From Clostridium tepidum (lineage in GTDB: Bacteria > Bacillota > Clostridia > Clostridiales > Clostridiaceae), in contig NZ_MRAE01000020.1 of the NCBI RefSeq assembly GCF_002008345.1, forward strand, positions 1 to 54,118: 54,118 bases of DNA, read 5' to 3'. Positions 28,078 through 38,286 of the stretch are shown here, in pieces (the first letter of the stretch is position 1; each line of letters opens with the position of its first letter). The notes beneath the pieces are model-generated. The model had not been told where the DNA came from. It searched no databases and was given only the letters and a program-made list of their open reading frames with translations. A program made the translations under genes and the position numbers.

Positions 28078-28715
28078 GTGTCAATTATAAAAATGAAAAA
28101 TGTAACTAAGAAATTTGGAAATAAAATTATATTAAATAAATTCTCTTTAAATGTAGAAGAAGGAGAACTCCTTGCCATAACTGGATTAAATGGTAGTGGA
28201 AAATCTACTATTTTGAATATAATAGGATTATTAGAAGACATTGATTCAGGAAAATTTATTTTAGATGGTAATGAAAATATAAAAGTTAATTCATCAAAAG
28301 CGAATAAAATTTTAAGAGAAAGTATAGGATATTTATTTCAAAATTTTGCGTTGATAGATGAAGAAACAGCTTCATATAATTTGCAGTTAGCATTAAAATA
28401 TGTTTAAAAAAGCAAAAGTGAAAAAAGGAGCTTATAAAACAAGCATTAAAACATATGAATTTAGAAAATTACGAAAACAGGAAAATTTATGAATTAAGTG
28501 GAGGAGAACAACAAAGGGTAGCTATAGCAAGATTAATTCTCAAGCCTAGTAAGATAATTTTAGCTGATGAACCTACAGGATCATTAGATGCTAAAAATAG
28601 AGATTTAGTATTATTTCATTTGAAGTAGATTAATAAACAAGGAAAAACAGTTATAATAGTTACACATGATATTGAAGTTGCACAAAAATGTGATCGAATT
28701 ATATGTTTAGATTAA
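28078..28715 (+). pseudogene. Decayed ABC ATPase of the bacteriocin exporter
   Basis: Starts at GTG 28078, 2 bases after the permease. Walker A GLNGSGKS and the Q-loop LFQNFALID are in frame 1. A +1 shift around 28403-28430 moves the reading to frame 3, where [13 protein letters not shown], Walker [13 protein letters not shown] and IIVTHD continue. A TAG at 28626 breaks that frame too. The end is TAA 28713-28715. The reconstructed length (about 212) is that of lactococcin-972-group exporter ATPases. Inactive as read. Confidence 0.8.
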
Positions 28716-28763
28716 TTATAAATGAATATAAATAAAAAGTTAAGTTTTAATCTTTATTTTCAA

Positions 28764-28808
28764 AGTGACTGCCGCATTAAGAATAAATTCTTTAATGTGA
28801 CAGTCATT
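28764..28808 (+). terminator. Terminator after the decayed exporter
   Basis: A roughly 21-bp imperfect stem (agtgactgccgcattaagaat against its near-complement) has a very short loop and is followed by gttttatt. The remaining 28809-29000 is AT-rich leader of addA with no gene. Confidence 0.6.
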
Positions 28809-29000
28809 GTTTTATTATTGATTTAGAAATCCTCGCTATGTGTAACATCATAATTATATAATATTGATTTTTTTGTTTCCCAATCTGCCCCCTGTACTTT
28901 GTACTCTTTACTCTGTAATCTGAATTTGGTACTCTATTTTCAAAATAAGGGTTATAATATATATGTAGTTATAGAGTAGTATTTAAAATGAGGTGAAAAA

Positions 29001-32000
29001 ATGAGTAGTACTAATTGGACAGATGAACAAAGGCAGGCCATTTTTACTAAAGATTGTAACTTGCTTGTAGCAGCAGGGGCAGGAGCTGGTAAGACTGCTG
29101 TTTTAGTTGAAAGAATAATTCAAAAAATATTAGATAAGGAAGAACCTATAGATATAGATAAATTATTGATAGTTACTTTTACTAATGCGGCGGCAGCAGA
29201 AATGAGAGAGAGGATAGGAGATGCTATTTCTAAAGCATTAGATGAAAATCCAGAATCAAAGATATTAAGAAAACAATTTACCTTATTAAATAAAGCAAAT
29301 ATAATGACTATTCATTCCTTTTGTCTTCAAGTTATAAAAAACAATTTTCATACTATAGAAATAGATCCTAATTTTAGAATATGTGATGAAACAGAAGGAA
29401 TACTTATGAAACAAGAGGCCATAGATGAGCTTTTTGATGAATTGTATGAATTTGAAAATGAAGATTTTATTAATTTAGTAGAAAGTTATGCTAGCAGAAA
29501 AGATACTAGATTACAAGAATTAGTTTTAGAATTACATAGATTTGCTAAAAGTGCTCCATTTTATAAAAATTGGCTTTTAAATATGGCGGAAGAATTTAAT
29601 GTGGGAGAAAACTTTAATTTTGAAGAAACATCATGGGCAGATATGATTATGGAAGATATGAAGATATTATTGCATGGATTTAAAAATATGTTGCATCAAT
29701 CTATAGATATAATATTAAATTCACAAGGCATAGACTATTATTATGAGCCTTTTAAGATGGATTTAAATTTTATAAATAGTTTACTTAAAAAATCGAATTT
29801 TAAAGATTTTAGAAATGAAATAATAAATTATGATTTTCCTAAGTTACCAGCAAAAAGAAACAAAGATGCGGATAAAGAGGCTAAGGAAAGGGTTAAAAAA
29901 TTAAGGGATAAGGTAAAGAAAAAGATAGTAGAGCTCAAAAACATATTAGATTCTTATGAAAATGAATTCATAAAGAGAGAATTTATGTTTTTATATCCTT
30001 CAATGAAGGCTTTATCCAATTTAGTAATACTATTTGATAAAAAATATGAAGCTAAAAAAAGAGAACGAGATTTAATTGATTTTAATGATATAGAACATTT
30101 GTGTTTAGCTATATTAACAGATAAAGATGAAGAAGGTCATATAATTCCATCTAATATTGCTTTAGATTATAGAAGAAAATTTGAAGAAGTACTTATAGAT
30201 GAATATCAAGATAGTAATTTGGTACAGGAAGTTATTATGAGTATGGTATCTAGAGTAAAAGGTTACTGGAGTTTTTATAATGGTCAATTAATATTTAATG
30301 AACAAAAAATAAATTTAGAAGAACCTCAGAGAGGATTAGATATTCCTAATAGGTTTATGGTTGGAGATGTAAAACAAAGTATTTATAGATTTAGACAGGC
30401 AAAACCTGAAATATTTTTAGAAAAGTATAATAATTATAATGAAAAACAGGGCTCAAAACACAGAAAAATAAAGTTATTTAAGAATTTTAGAAGTAGAGAA
30501 GAAGTAATCAATGGAGTTAATTATTTATTTAAGCAAATAATGTCTAAAACTATAGGGGAATTAGATTACACAGAAAAGGAGGCTTTAAGCATTGGAGCTA
30601 GCTATGGAGAAGAAGTAAAAGGTGAACCTATAGAATTATGTTTAATGGATAAAAAATATGAAATAAGTCAAGAAGCATTAAAGGAATATAATATTGATGA
30701 AGAAGAAGCTTTAGATAACATACAAATAGAAGGAAGATTAGTAGCTAAAAAAATACAAGAGTTAATAGGAAATGAGTTAGAGGGTGGACTAAAGGTATTT
30801 GATAAAAAATTAGGTGAATACAGAAGAATTCAATATAGAGATATAGTAATACTTATGAGAGCTACATCTAATTGGGCACCAGTATTTGTAGAAGAGTTTG
30901 CAAAGGAAGGAATACCAGTTTTTGCAGACATAAATTCAGGATATTTTGATACAACAGAAATAAAAACTATTATATCTTTACTACAAATAATAGATAATCC
31001 TCTTCAAGACATACCATTACTTTCAGTATTAAGATCACCTATAGCTTCCTTTACAGATGATGACCTTATTGATATAAGAATGGTAAATAAAAATATAGCT
31101 TTTTATGAATGTATGGAAATAATATATAGATTATATAAAAATGAAAGTTTAGATTCCTATTATAGCTTTTATATAGAAAATGAAGATAAGGTAAATAAAA
31201 TAGTAAAGGATATGAAAGAAGAAGTAAAAAATAAAATATGTAGTTTTATAGATAAGTTAAATTTATGGAGAAAAAAATCTATCCATGTAAATATAGATGA
31301 ATTTATATGGTTTTTATATGTAGAAACAGGTTACTATGGATATGTAGGAGCTCTTCCAGCAGGAGAACAAAGGCAGGCAAATTTAAGAATACTTTTTCAA
31401 AGGGCAAAGCAATATGAAAATACTAGTTATAAAGGATTATTTAATTTTATAAACTTTATAAATAAATTAAAATTCAGCAGTGGAGATATGGGAAGTGCGA
31501 AAATACTTGGAGAAAATGAAAATGTAGTGAGAATAATGAGTATTCATAAAAGTAAAGGGCTAGAGTTTCCAGTAGTTATATTAAGTGGAACTGGTAAGAA
31601 TTTTAATATGACAGATCTTAATAAAAATATATTGTTTCATAGAGATTTAGGATATGGTCCAGATTATGTAGATATAGAAAGAAGAATAGCTTATCCATCT
31701 TTAGTCAAAAACATTATAAAAAATAAAATAAGGTTAGAAACTTTATCAGAGGAAATGAGAATATTATATGTAGCTTTAACAAGGGCAAGGGAAAAGCTTA
31801 TAATAACAGGATTAGTAAATAATATTGATAAAACTGTGGAGAGTTGGTTGAATTTATCAGAGGATAAAAATAAAGTTCCAGAATATGCTGTTATGAATGG
31901 GAAAACTTATTTAGATTGGATAGGGCCAGCTGTTATAAAACATAAGGATGCTATAAGTTTTAGAAAAGAGATAAATATGATGTCAGAACTTTCAAATATA

Positions 32001-32840
32001 GTGGATGATAAGTCAAAGTGGAAAATAGAACTATATAATAAAAAAGAACTGTTGAAGGAAAAAGTTGAAGAGGATGAAGTAGAAATTAGTGAAAAAATAA
32101 AGGAAACACTAATGAAGCTAGAAGAAAGTAATTATAAAGAAGAGATATATATAAGACTTTCATTTAAATACAAATATGATAATGCTTCCAATATACCAGC
32201 AAAGTTATCAGTTTCAGATGTAAAAAAAGAATTTATATTAGATGATAAAGAAAATACAGAAGAATTATTTAAGAAAGTAGAGCTTAGAAAGCCTACATTT
32301 ATGGAGGAGAAAAAGAAAATATCTTCTACAGAAAGAGGGAGTATTATACATTTATTTATGCAGCATTTAGATTTAAAATCAGTAAAAAATGAAGATATTA
32401 TAAAAGATCAAATAAATAGATTAATAGAAAAGGAATTTATAACTTATGAGCAGTCCAAGGTTATAAATCCATATAAGATATTAAAATTTTGCAAAAGCGA
32501 ACTGGGGCAGAGGATGATTAATTCTAATAATATAAATAGAGAAATGCCTTTTTTTATTGAAATACCTGCATTAGAAATATATAAAGATTTGGATAAAGAA
32601 ATATATAAAGATGAAAAACTAATAATTCAAGGTGTAATAGACTGTTGTTTTGAAGAAGATGATGGTTTAGTATTACTAGATTATAAAACAGATTATGTGA
32701 CTGATATAGAAGAAATAAAAAATAAATATAAAATGCAGATTCAATATTATGAGAAAGCTTTAAATAAAATAACAGGAAAGACTGTAAAAGAAAAATACTT
32801 ATATTTATTTTCCATAGACAATTATGTAAAAATGGATTAG
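29001..32840 (+). CDS. addA: ATP-dependent helicase/nuclease subunit AddA
   Basis: 1279-residue UvrD-type helicase with a C-terminal RecB-family nuclease. Walker A AAGAGAGKT (24-32), VTFTNAAAAEMRERI, LIDEYQDSN (motif II), VGDVKQSIYRFR, MSIHKSKGLEFPVV, LYVALTRAREKL and nuclease LLDYKTDYV are all intact, so this half of AddAB is functional. AATGAGGTG lies 8 bases before ATG 29001. In most Firmicutes addA directly follows addB; here they are 11.5 kb apart, and addA has its own 5' region. Confidence 0.97.
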   Translation: MSSTNWTDEQRQAIFTKDCNLLVAAGAGAGKTAVLVERIIQKILDKEEPIDIDKLLIVTFTNAAAAEMRERIGDAISKALDENPESKILRKQFTLLNKANIMTIHSFCLQVIKNNFHTIEIDPNFRICDETEGILMKQEAIDELFDELYEFENEDFINLVESYASRKDTRLQELVLELHRFAKSAPFYKNWLLNMAEEFNVGENFNFEETSWADMIMEDMKILLHGFKNMLHQSIDIILNSQGIDYYYEPFKMDLNFINSLLKKSNFKDFRNEIINYDFPKLPAKRNKDADKEAKERVKKLRDKVKKKIVELKNILDSYENEFIKREFMFLYPSMKALSNLVILFDKKYEAKKRERDLIDFNDIEHLCLAILTDKDEEGHIIPSNIALDYRRKFEEVLIDEYQDSNLVQEVIMSMVSRVKGYWSFYNGQLIFNEQKINLEEPQRGLDIPNRFMVGDVKQSIYRFRQAKPEIFLEKYNNYNEKQGSKHRKIKLFKNFRSREEVINGVNYLFKQIMSKTIGELDYTEKEALSIGASYGEEVKGEPIELCLMDKKYEISQEALKEYNIDEEEALDNIQIEGRLVAKKIQELIGNELEGGLKVFDKKLGEYRRIQYRDIVILMRATSNWAPVFVEEFAKEGIPVFADINSGYFDTTEIKTIISLLQIIDNPLQDIPLLSVLRSPIASFTDDDLIDIRMVNKNIAFYECMEIIYRLYKNESLDSYYSFYIENEDKVNKIVKDMKEEVKNKICSFIDKLNLWRKKSIHVNIDEFIWFLYVETGYYGYVGALPAGEQRQANLRILFQRAKQYENTSYKGLFNFINFINKLKFSSGDMGSAKILGENENVVRIMSIHKSKGLEFPVVILSGTGKNFNMTDLNKNILFHRDLGYGPDYVDIERRIAYPSLVKNIIKNKIRLETLSEEMRILYVALTRAREKLIITGLVNNIDKTVESWLNLSEDKNKVPEYAVMNGKTYLDWIGPAVIKHKDAISFRKEINMMSELSNIVDDKSKWKIELYNKKELLKEKVEEDEVEISEKIKETLMKLEESNYKEEIYIRLSFKYKYDNASNIPAKLSVSDVKKEFILDDKENTEELFKKVELRKPTFMEEKKKISSTERGSIIHLFMQHLDLKSVKNEDIIKDQINRLIEKEFITYEQSKVINPYKILKFCKSELGQRMINSNNINREMPFFIEIPALEIYKDLDKEIYKDEKLIIQGVIDCCFEEDDGLVLLDYKTDYVTDIEEIKNKYKMQIQYYEKALNKITGKTVKEKYLYLFSIDNYVKMD

Positions 32841-32976
32841 TTTTTTAGTATTTATTAATATATCTATATATTGGGAAAATGATAAATTAAGAAGGGAAAA
32901 AAATAATATTGTAGAAAATTATATATATTGTGCAAAATTTAAATTTTTATAATTTTAAGGAAGGTTGGTGGGTGGC

Positions 32977-34659
32977 TTGAAAAATAAGCTTATAAGACAA
33001 ATAGCTATTTTGTTTAATACATTAATACTTATATTATGTGCCACTTTTTTTATTGGAACTAGATATATTTTGAAAGGTTTAGTAAGTAATGACTCTAATT
33101 TAATATCAAGATTTAGTAGCTCTTACTCAAAATTTATGGCTATAATGTTCATACTTATTTTAGCAGTTTCTTATATAGTAGTTAGAGTTTTTATAACTAG
33201 AGCTTATAGGGCTATAGAAGAGGTAGCAGAAATAATATATAGAGTATCTAAAGGAGAATTTGCAACTAGAGTTCCAGAAAAAGGAGCTTTAGCACCTATT
33301 GGAGTAAGTGTAAATGCTATAGTTAGAAATACTAAAAAAATATTATCAGATTTAATGCAAATATCACAGAAAAATAGGAGTATATCAAAAACATTACGTG
33401 AAAATGCATTAGATAGCAACCAGGCTACAGAAAATATAGCATCCTCTGTAGTTTCTGTAGCAGAAACAGCAACGGTTCAAGCGGATTCAACAACATTTAC
33501 AAGAGATAATACAAGTGAAATGGCAGAAAATTCAGCTGCAATAGCAGAAAAAGCCCAGAATACTAAAAATATAGCTGAAGAAATGGTTAAAATAATAAAA
33601 GAAAATCAAAAGACATTTGAAACTATGGTATACAAAATAAAATCAACAGGCGATGTTAGTAAAAAATTAGCTAATAGTGTAAGAAGATTAGAAAAAGAAG
33701 CTGAAGAAATAAGTAAAATAACGGATGTAGTAACAGAAATAAGTGAGAGAACTAATCTACTTGCGTTAAATGCAGCTATTGAAGCTGCTAGAGCTGGGGA
33801 ACATGGTAAAGGTTTTTCTGTAGTTGCAGATGAGGTAAGAAAGCTAGCGGAGCAATCTTCAGAGTCTGCTGGAGAAATAAGGAAATTAATAGAAAAAATT
33901 ACCTATCAAATAGTTAGTATAACAGAAGAAGCAGAAAAACAAAGTAGAGAAGTAGAAGAGGACATAGTTTATGCAGATGAGTCTAAAAAATCATTTGATG
34001 AAATAATATCTTCAACAGATGAAACATATAATTCAGTAGAACAAATATATGATCTATCAGATATGAATACTACAATATCTAAAGAGGTAGATCAAATGAT
34101 GGAAACTATAGCTTCAGGAGCTCAGCAAAGTGCTTCTATGACAGAGGAGATTTCTGCAGCAGTAGAAGAACAGTCTGCGTCAATAAATGAAATAACTCAA
34201 TTAATAAACGAAATGAATAGATGCACAGATAAAATAGATAGTGAATTAAAAGCTTTTGTAACAAATATAACTATACAGAATGAACAAAAGGAATTAGTTA
34301 ATGAGGGATTTAATATATTAGAGAGCGTAATTAGAGAAATAAGTTCAAATAATTTAAGTTTAGATGCTTATTCTAATGTTTGTAAAAAGTATGTAGAGGA
34401 AAATAATCAATTTGAATATATAGGGATAATAGATAAAGAGGGGATAATGAAATCAGCTAATGTACCTATAACCGAAGGAAATGATAATTTTTCTCACAGG
34501 CCTTATTTTAAAAAAGCTATTTTAGGAGAAAAATATGCAAGCAAACCATATATATCTAGTGTTAGTTATAACTATTGTATAGCTATAGCTATGCCATTAA
34601 AAGATAGCAGTGGAAATATTAAAGCTGTAATAATGGGAGATGTTTGCATAGAAAAATAG
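32977..34659 (+). CDS. Methyl-accepting chemotaxis protein with a C-terminal Cache/PDC sensor
   Basis: 560-residue chemoreceptor. Two membrane helices (about 7-27 and 46-67) enclose only a short outside loop, so there is no outside sensor domain. A HAMP-like segment follows, then the MCP signalling hairpin with [30 protein letters not shown] split across its tip, and a second helical bundle. Unusually, a sensor-like domain (about 435-560; [16 protein letters not shown] and a VIMGDV strand) follows the signalling domain in the cytosol. The start is ambiguous: TTG 32965, GTG 32968 and TTG 32977 all follow AAGGAAGG; 32977 gives the usual MKNK beginning. Confidence 0.87.
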   Translation: MKNKLIRQIAILFNTLILILCATFFIGTRYILKGLVSNDSNLISRFSSSYSKFMAIMFILILAVSYIVVRVFITRAYRAIEEVAEIIYRVSKGEFATRVPEKGALAPIGVSVNAIVRNTKKILSDLMQISQKNRSISKTLRENALDSNQATENIASSVVSVAETATVQADSTTFTRDNTSEMAENSAAIAEKAQNTKNIAEEMVKIIKENQKTFETMVYKIKSTGDVSKKLANSVRRLEKEAEEISKITDVVTEISERTNLLALNAAIEAARAGEHGKGFSVVADEVRKLAEQSSESAGEIRKLIEKITYQIVSITEEAEKQSREVEEDIVYADESKKSFDEIISSTDETYNSVEQIYDLSDMNTTISKEVDQMMETIASGAQQSASMTEEISAAVEEQSASINEITQLINEMNRCTDKIDSELKAFVTNITIQNEQKELVNEGFNILESVIREISSNNLSLDAYSNVCKKYVEENNQFEYIGIIDKEGIMKSANVPITEGNDNFSHRPYFKKAILGEKYASKPYISSVSYNYCIAIAMPLKDSSGNIKAVIMGDVCIEK

Positions 34660-34733
34660 TATAATGTAAAATATAAGTAAACAATTACAAAAATTAAAAA
34701 TAAAACCAAATTTATATTAGAGGGGGATTATAA

Positions 34734-35963
34734 ATGAAAGATGAATTAGAAAGATTTTTAGGGTATATAAAAATAGATACCCAATCATCAGAAGAATCTG
34801 AAACTGTGCCAACTACTAAAACTCAATTGGAGTTTGCAAAAAAATTAGGTGAAGAATTGAAAGCTATAGGACTTAAAGATGTATCTGTAGACGAAAATGC
34901 ATATGTTATGGGCACCTTAGAATCAAACATAGATAAAAAAGTTCCAACTGTTGGTTTTATAGCACACATGGATACAAGCCCAGATTTATCAGGAACTAAT
35001 ATTAATCCTAGAATTGTAGAAAAATATGATGGACAAGATATAATTTTAAACAAAGAAAAAAACATAGTATTAAAAGTTGATGAATTCCCAGAAATATTAG
35101 AATATAAAGGACAAGATATAGTTGTAACAGATGGGAATACTCTTTTAGGAGCAGATGATAAAGCGGGAATAGCAGAAATAGTTACGGCTATGGAATATTT
35201 AATAAATCATCCGGAAATAAAACATGGAACTATAAAAGTTGGATTTACTCCAGATGAAGAAGTAGGAAAGGGAGCAGATTATTTTGATGTTAAAAAATTT
35301 GGCGCAGATTTAGCATATACTTTAGATGGTGGTGGCATAGGAGAATTAGAATGTGAAACATTTAATGCTGCAAAGGCTAAAGTTACAATAGAAGGAAGAA
35401 ATGTTCATCCAGGTTCTGCAAAAAATAAAATGACAAATGCGGCACTAGTAGCTAATAAATTTATAAGTATGCTTCCAGAAAATGAAGTCCCAGAAAAAAC
35501 AGACGGATATGAAGGATTTTTCCATTTATTATCTGTAAAGGGTGAGGTAGAAAAAGCAGAATTAGATTATATTATAAGAGATTTTGATAGAAAAAAATTT
35601 GAGGAAAGAAAAGAGCAAATAAAAGAAGTTGGTAGAAAGTTAAACGAAGAATATAATAAAGAAATAGTATGTGTAGAAGTAGAAGACCAATATTATAATA
35701 TGAAAGAAAAAATAGATGAAGTAAAATATGTAGTGGATGTAGCTTATGATGCTATGAAAGCTATTGATATTGAACCAAAATTAGTTCCTATAAGAGGGGG
35801 TACAGACGGTTCAAGACTATCCTTCATGGGATTACCAACTCCAAATTTATTTGCAGGTGGACATAATTTCCATGGAAGATTTGAGTTTATCCCAGTACCA
35901 TCAATAGAAAAGGCAGTGCAACTTGTAGTTAAAATTGCTGAATTATATGCAGAAAGATGGTAA
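34734..35963 (+). CDS. pepT: Peptidase T (tripeptide aminopeptidase)
   Basis: 409-residue cytosolic M20-family di-zinc peptidase that removes the N-terminal residue of tripeptides. Zinc and catalytic residues: His78 and Asp80 (IAHMDTSPD), the bridging Asp in LLGADDKAG, the Glu pair in PDEEVGKG, Asp in TLDGGG, and the C-terminal His in FAGGHNFHG. The length is normal. AGAGGGGGA precedes ATG 34734. Single gene with its own terminator. Confidence 0.95.
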   Translation: MKDELERFLGYIKIDTQSSEESETVPTTKTQLEFAKKLGEELKAIGLKDVSVDENAYVMGTLESNIDKKVPTVGFIAHMDTSPDLSGTNINPRIVEKYDGQDIILNKEKNIVLKVDEFPEILEYKGQDIVVTDGNTLLGADDKAGIAEIVTAMEYLINHPEIKHGTIKVGFTPDEEVGKGADYFDVKKFGADLAYTLDGGGIGELECETFNAAKAKVTIEGRNVHPGSAKNKMTNAALVANKFISMLPENEVPEKTDGYEGFFHLLSVKGEVEKAELDYIIRDFDRKKFEERKEQIKEVGRKLNEEYNKEIVCVEVEDQYYNMKEKIDEVKYVVDVAYDAMKAIDIEPKLVPIRGGTDGSRLSFMGLPTPNLFAGGHNFHGRFEFIPVPSIEKAVQLVVKIAELYAERW

Positions 35964-36033
35964 TATTTTAGTGAATTTATAAAAAATACATCTATATAAT
36001 TTTATATTAAAAAATTATTATGAAGTTATTTTT

Positions 36034-36070
36034 AGGCTGTTTACAAATATATTTTGTAAGCAGCCTTTAA
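36034..36070. terminator. Terminator between pepT and the convergent patatin gene
   Basis: A 13-bp stem (36035-36047 with 36053-36065, one G:T) carries a T-rich 3' side and an A-rich 5' side, so it can serve both genes. Confidence 0.7.
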
Positions 36071-36085
36071 AGTTAAATTATATAT

Positions 36086-37018
36086 CTAAGCAGTATCTTT
36101 TTTATTATATTTATTTTTATATTTTTCAAAGTTCCAAGTTTTAAGAAATTTTTCTGCAGCTCTATATCCAGATTTATATAGTTTTAAAGTTTTTTCTTTA
36201 GATAAATCAAAATCTGTAGAGCTAATTCCTAGGGTGGGAATTAGTATAGTTCTATCTATATTTTTATTGGTCATCCATTCTTTTGAATTTTTTTTATTCA
36301 TGGTATCAGCAATATCAAATAAAAAGGATAATGGATCACTTTTACCCTGTTTAGTATTGCTTATCTCAATATTATCAAATTTAAAGCCTATTGTAGGAAT
36401 ATTTTCTTTATTATTTAGGCTATCAAATATAGAAATTGGATAATTACAACAAACTCCACCATCTACTATATAACTTAAACCATCACCATGAATAAATTCT
36501 ACAGGTTTAAAGAAAAAAGGTATACTTATACTCATTCTAATGGCTTTGGAAACTCTAAAATTACTTAAGCTAAATCCATAAGAATAAAGATCATCAGGGA
36601 ATGTAATCATTCTTTTTTCAGTAATATCTGAAGCTATTATTTTTAGTTTACAAGTTCCATTATTCATAAGATCATTAAAAGTATTTATTCCTTTAACTTT
36701 AAGCATATCATCAATCCATTTTTCTATAAAATCTCCTGAATAAACACCATTAAATTTAAAAAAATTTATTGCTCTGCCAACAAATGTGGATTTTTGAATA
36801 CCTTCTTTATTAAGAAGTTCCATAAAATCCATATTTACAGTTATGTGTTTTAAATCTTTTGCAGTATATCCAGAAACTAATAATGCTCCTATCAAAGCTC
36901 CAACAGAAGTTCCAGCAATATTATTCCAGGTAAAACCTTTGCTTTCCATATAATTTAAAGCGCCAATTGTACCAATACCTCTAATGCCACCACTATCTAA
37001 CACAGCATTACACTTCAA
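36086..37018 (-). CDS. Patatin-like phospholipase
   Basis: 310-residue lipid acyl hydrolase. It has oxyanion motif GGIRGIG (about 10-16), nucleophile elbow GTSVG (Ser38) and catalytic Asp186 in VDGG, so the Ser-Asp dyad is complete. No signal peptide, so probably cytosolic or membrane-peripheral. The start is TTG 37018 preceded by AAGGGGG at 9 bases; it lets the protein begin a few residues before the oxyanion loop, as usual. The lipid substrate is unknown. Confidence 0.88.
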   Translation of the reverse strand: MKCNAVLDSGGIRGIGTIGALNYMESKGFTWNNIAGTSVGALIGALLVSGYTAKDLKHITVNMDFMELLNKEGIQKSTFVGRAINFFKFNGVYSGDFIEKWIDDMLKVKGINTFNDLMNNGTCKLKIIASDITEKRMITFPDDLYSYGFSLSNFRVSKAIRMSISIPFFFKPVEFIHGDGLSYIVDGGVCCNYPISIFDSLNNKENIPTIGFKFDNIEISNTKQGKSDPLSFLFDIADTMNKKNSKEWMTNKNIDRTILIPTLGISSTDFDLSKEKTLKLYKSGYRAAEKFLKTWNFEKYKNKYNKKDTA

Positions 37019-37489
37019 TTACAGAAACCCCCTTAATTTTTACTTAGCATAGATTAATTTAATTATAACAATACATATAAATTAAATGAAATTAATTTTT
37101 AATTAAATCTAATTTAATATAATCTAAACAATCTTTATATAGATTATACAATAAAAATACAATATAAGGAAATTGTGATTTAAAATATTTGAAATAATAA
37201 AATAAAAAAGAAATAATTTGATTAAATAGATATAAATACTATTATTGATGGTTCAATATAATAATATACTGAGAATGATTGTTTTAATGTGATAAAGAAT
37301 ACTATTATTACTATTAAACCAATTATTTGAGTATTTTGCATATAGAATGGAATTAGGAATTTTAAACCAAAAATAATATATTATAATATCAATAATATGT
37401 AATATATAAATTGCATCATAATCTATATAATTTACTTTTTGTAATATATGGTATATAATATTGGTAAATTATTCAATAAGTAATTATTT
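37019..37489. other. AT-rich intergenic region with no visible gene
   Basis: About 470 bases with extreme AT content. It must contain the patatin promoter on the minus strand and a promoter for the genes at 37490 onwards (a TATAAT-like word near 37452). No repeat or RNA structure stands out. Confidence 0.4.
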
Positions 37490-37824
37490 ATGTATAGAAA
37501 GTTAAAAGATGAACGTATTATAAAAGTTTTATATCTATATTTAATTATATTCCTATTTTTTCTGCAGAAGATCAATGTATAAAAGAATTGCAAAATAAGT
37601 ATCGTACACATAGTTTTAATATTTGTTTTTGGGTATATATTGTTGGTGAAGTTATTTTGTTATTAATAAAAGAAGAAGAATTTTATAAAATAGCAGTTTT
37701 TTATCTTTTTATTTGCATTATACCAGGTATTATTATCAGTAAAAAGTTAATAAAAGAAGGGTTGTTTATTTTTGGCAGCAAAAAGAGAAAGAAAAATGGA
37801 ATAAAAAAATTTAGGAGGAAAACC
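37490..37824 (+). pseudogene. Frameshifted small membrane-protein gene
   Basis: ATG 37490 opens a frame reading MYRKLKDERIIKVLYLYLII that stops after about 30 codons. A second frame continues from about 37560 (AEDQCIKELQNKYRTHSFN), with two hydrophobic helices and a Lys-rich end, and runs on in frame into the next gene. Joined, the two halves give a plausible protein of about 110 residues with three helices, so a single frameshift near 37555-37565 is likely. The second half has no ribosome site of its own. Family not recognised. Confidence 0.45.
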
Positions 37825-38046
37825 ATGAATCATTCACAAAAGTACAGCAATAATGAAAATGATGAAGTATTAAATAAGCTTAAAAAATTAGAGAATAAAT
37901 TTGATGAAGATGATGAGAAAAAAGGTGTAATTAAAAAATTAATAGATAATTTAAAAGCATTAGAAGTTACTGGTCCAGAAACTGATATTAAGAAGATAAA
38001 AAAAGATTTAATTCCAGTAATAATAGAATTATTATCTTGGTTATAA
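37825..38046 (+). CDS. Small acidic/lysine-rich protein of unknown function
   Basis: 73 residues from ATG 37825, which follows a canonical TTAGGAGG at 6 bases. This is a much better start than TTG 37588 far upstream in the same frame. The protein is highly charged and helical (NENDEVLNKLKKLENKFDED), then GPETDIKKIKKDLIPVII and a hydrophobic end SWL. No family recognised. Its own terminator follows 20 bases after the stop. Confidence 0.6.
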   Translation: MNHSQKYSNNENDEVLNKLKKLENKFDEDDEKKGVIKKLIDNLKALEVTGPETDIKKIKKDLIPVIIELLSWL

Positions 38047-38065
38047 ATTTAATATAATACGGAAT

Positions 38066-38102
38066 AAAAGACTTTTAGATGTAAAATCTGAAAGTCTTTT
38101 TA
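38066..38102 (+). terminator. Terminator after the 73-residue protein gene
   Basis: Stem aaaagacttt...aaagtctttt with further pairing inside and a T-rich end. Confidence 0.7.
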
Positions 38103-38286
38103 AGATTTAATAATATTTTGAAACATAGTAATTATACATAAATTTATTTTTATAAAATTTGTTGTGTATTTTTTTATAGTAGAGTCACTTATTAATGTTT
38201 ATTCATATAATTATATTGGGATATTATGTAATTAAATTTTTTAATTGGACATAATTATAATAGTGATTAAAATGGAGGAGGTAAAT

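Noticed and set aside
37588..38046. A single 152-residue protein
   Set aside because: The TTG start has no ribosome site and the frame joins two unlike parts; a canonical AGGAGG sits before the internal ATG 37825.
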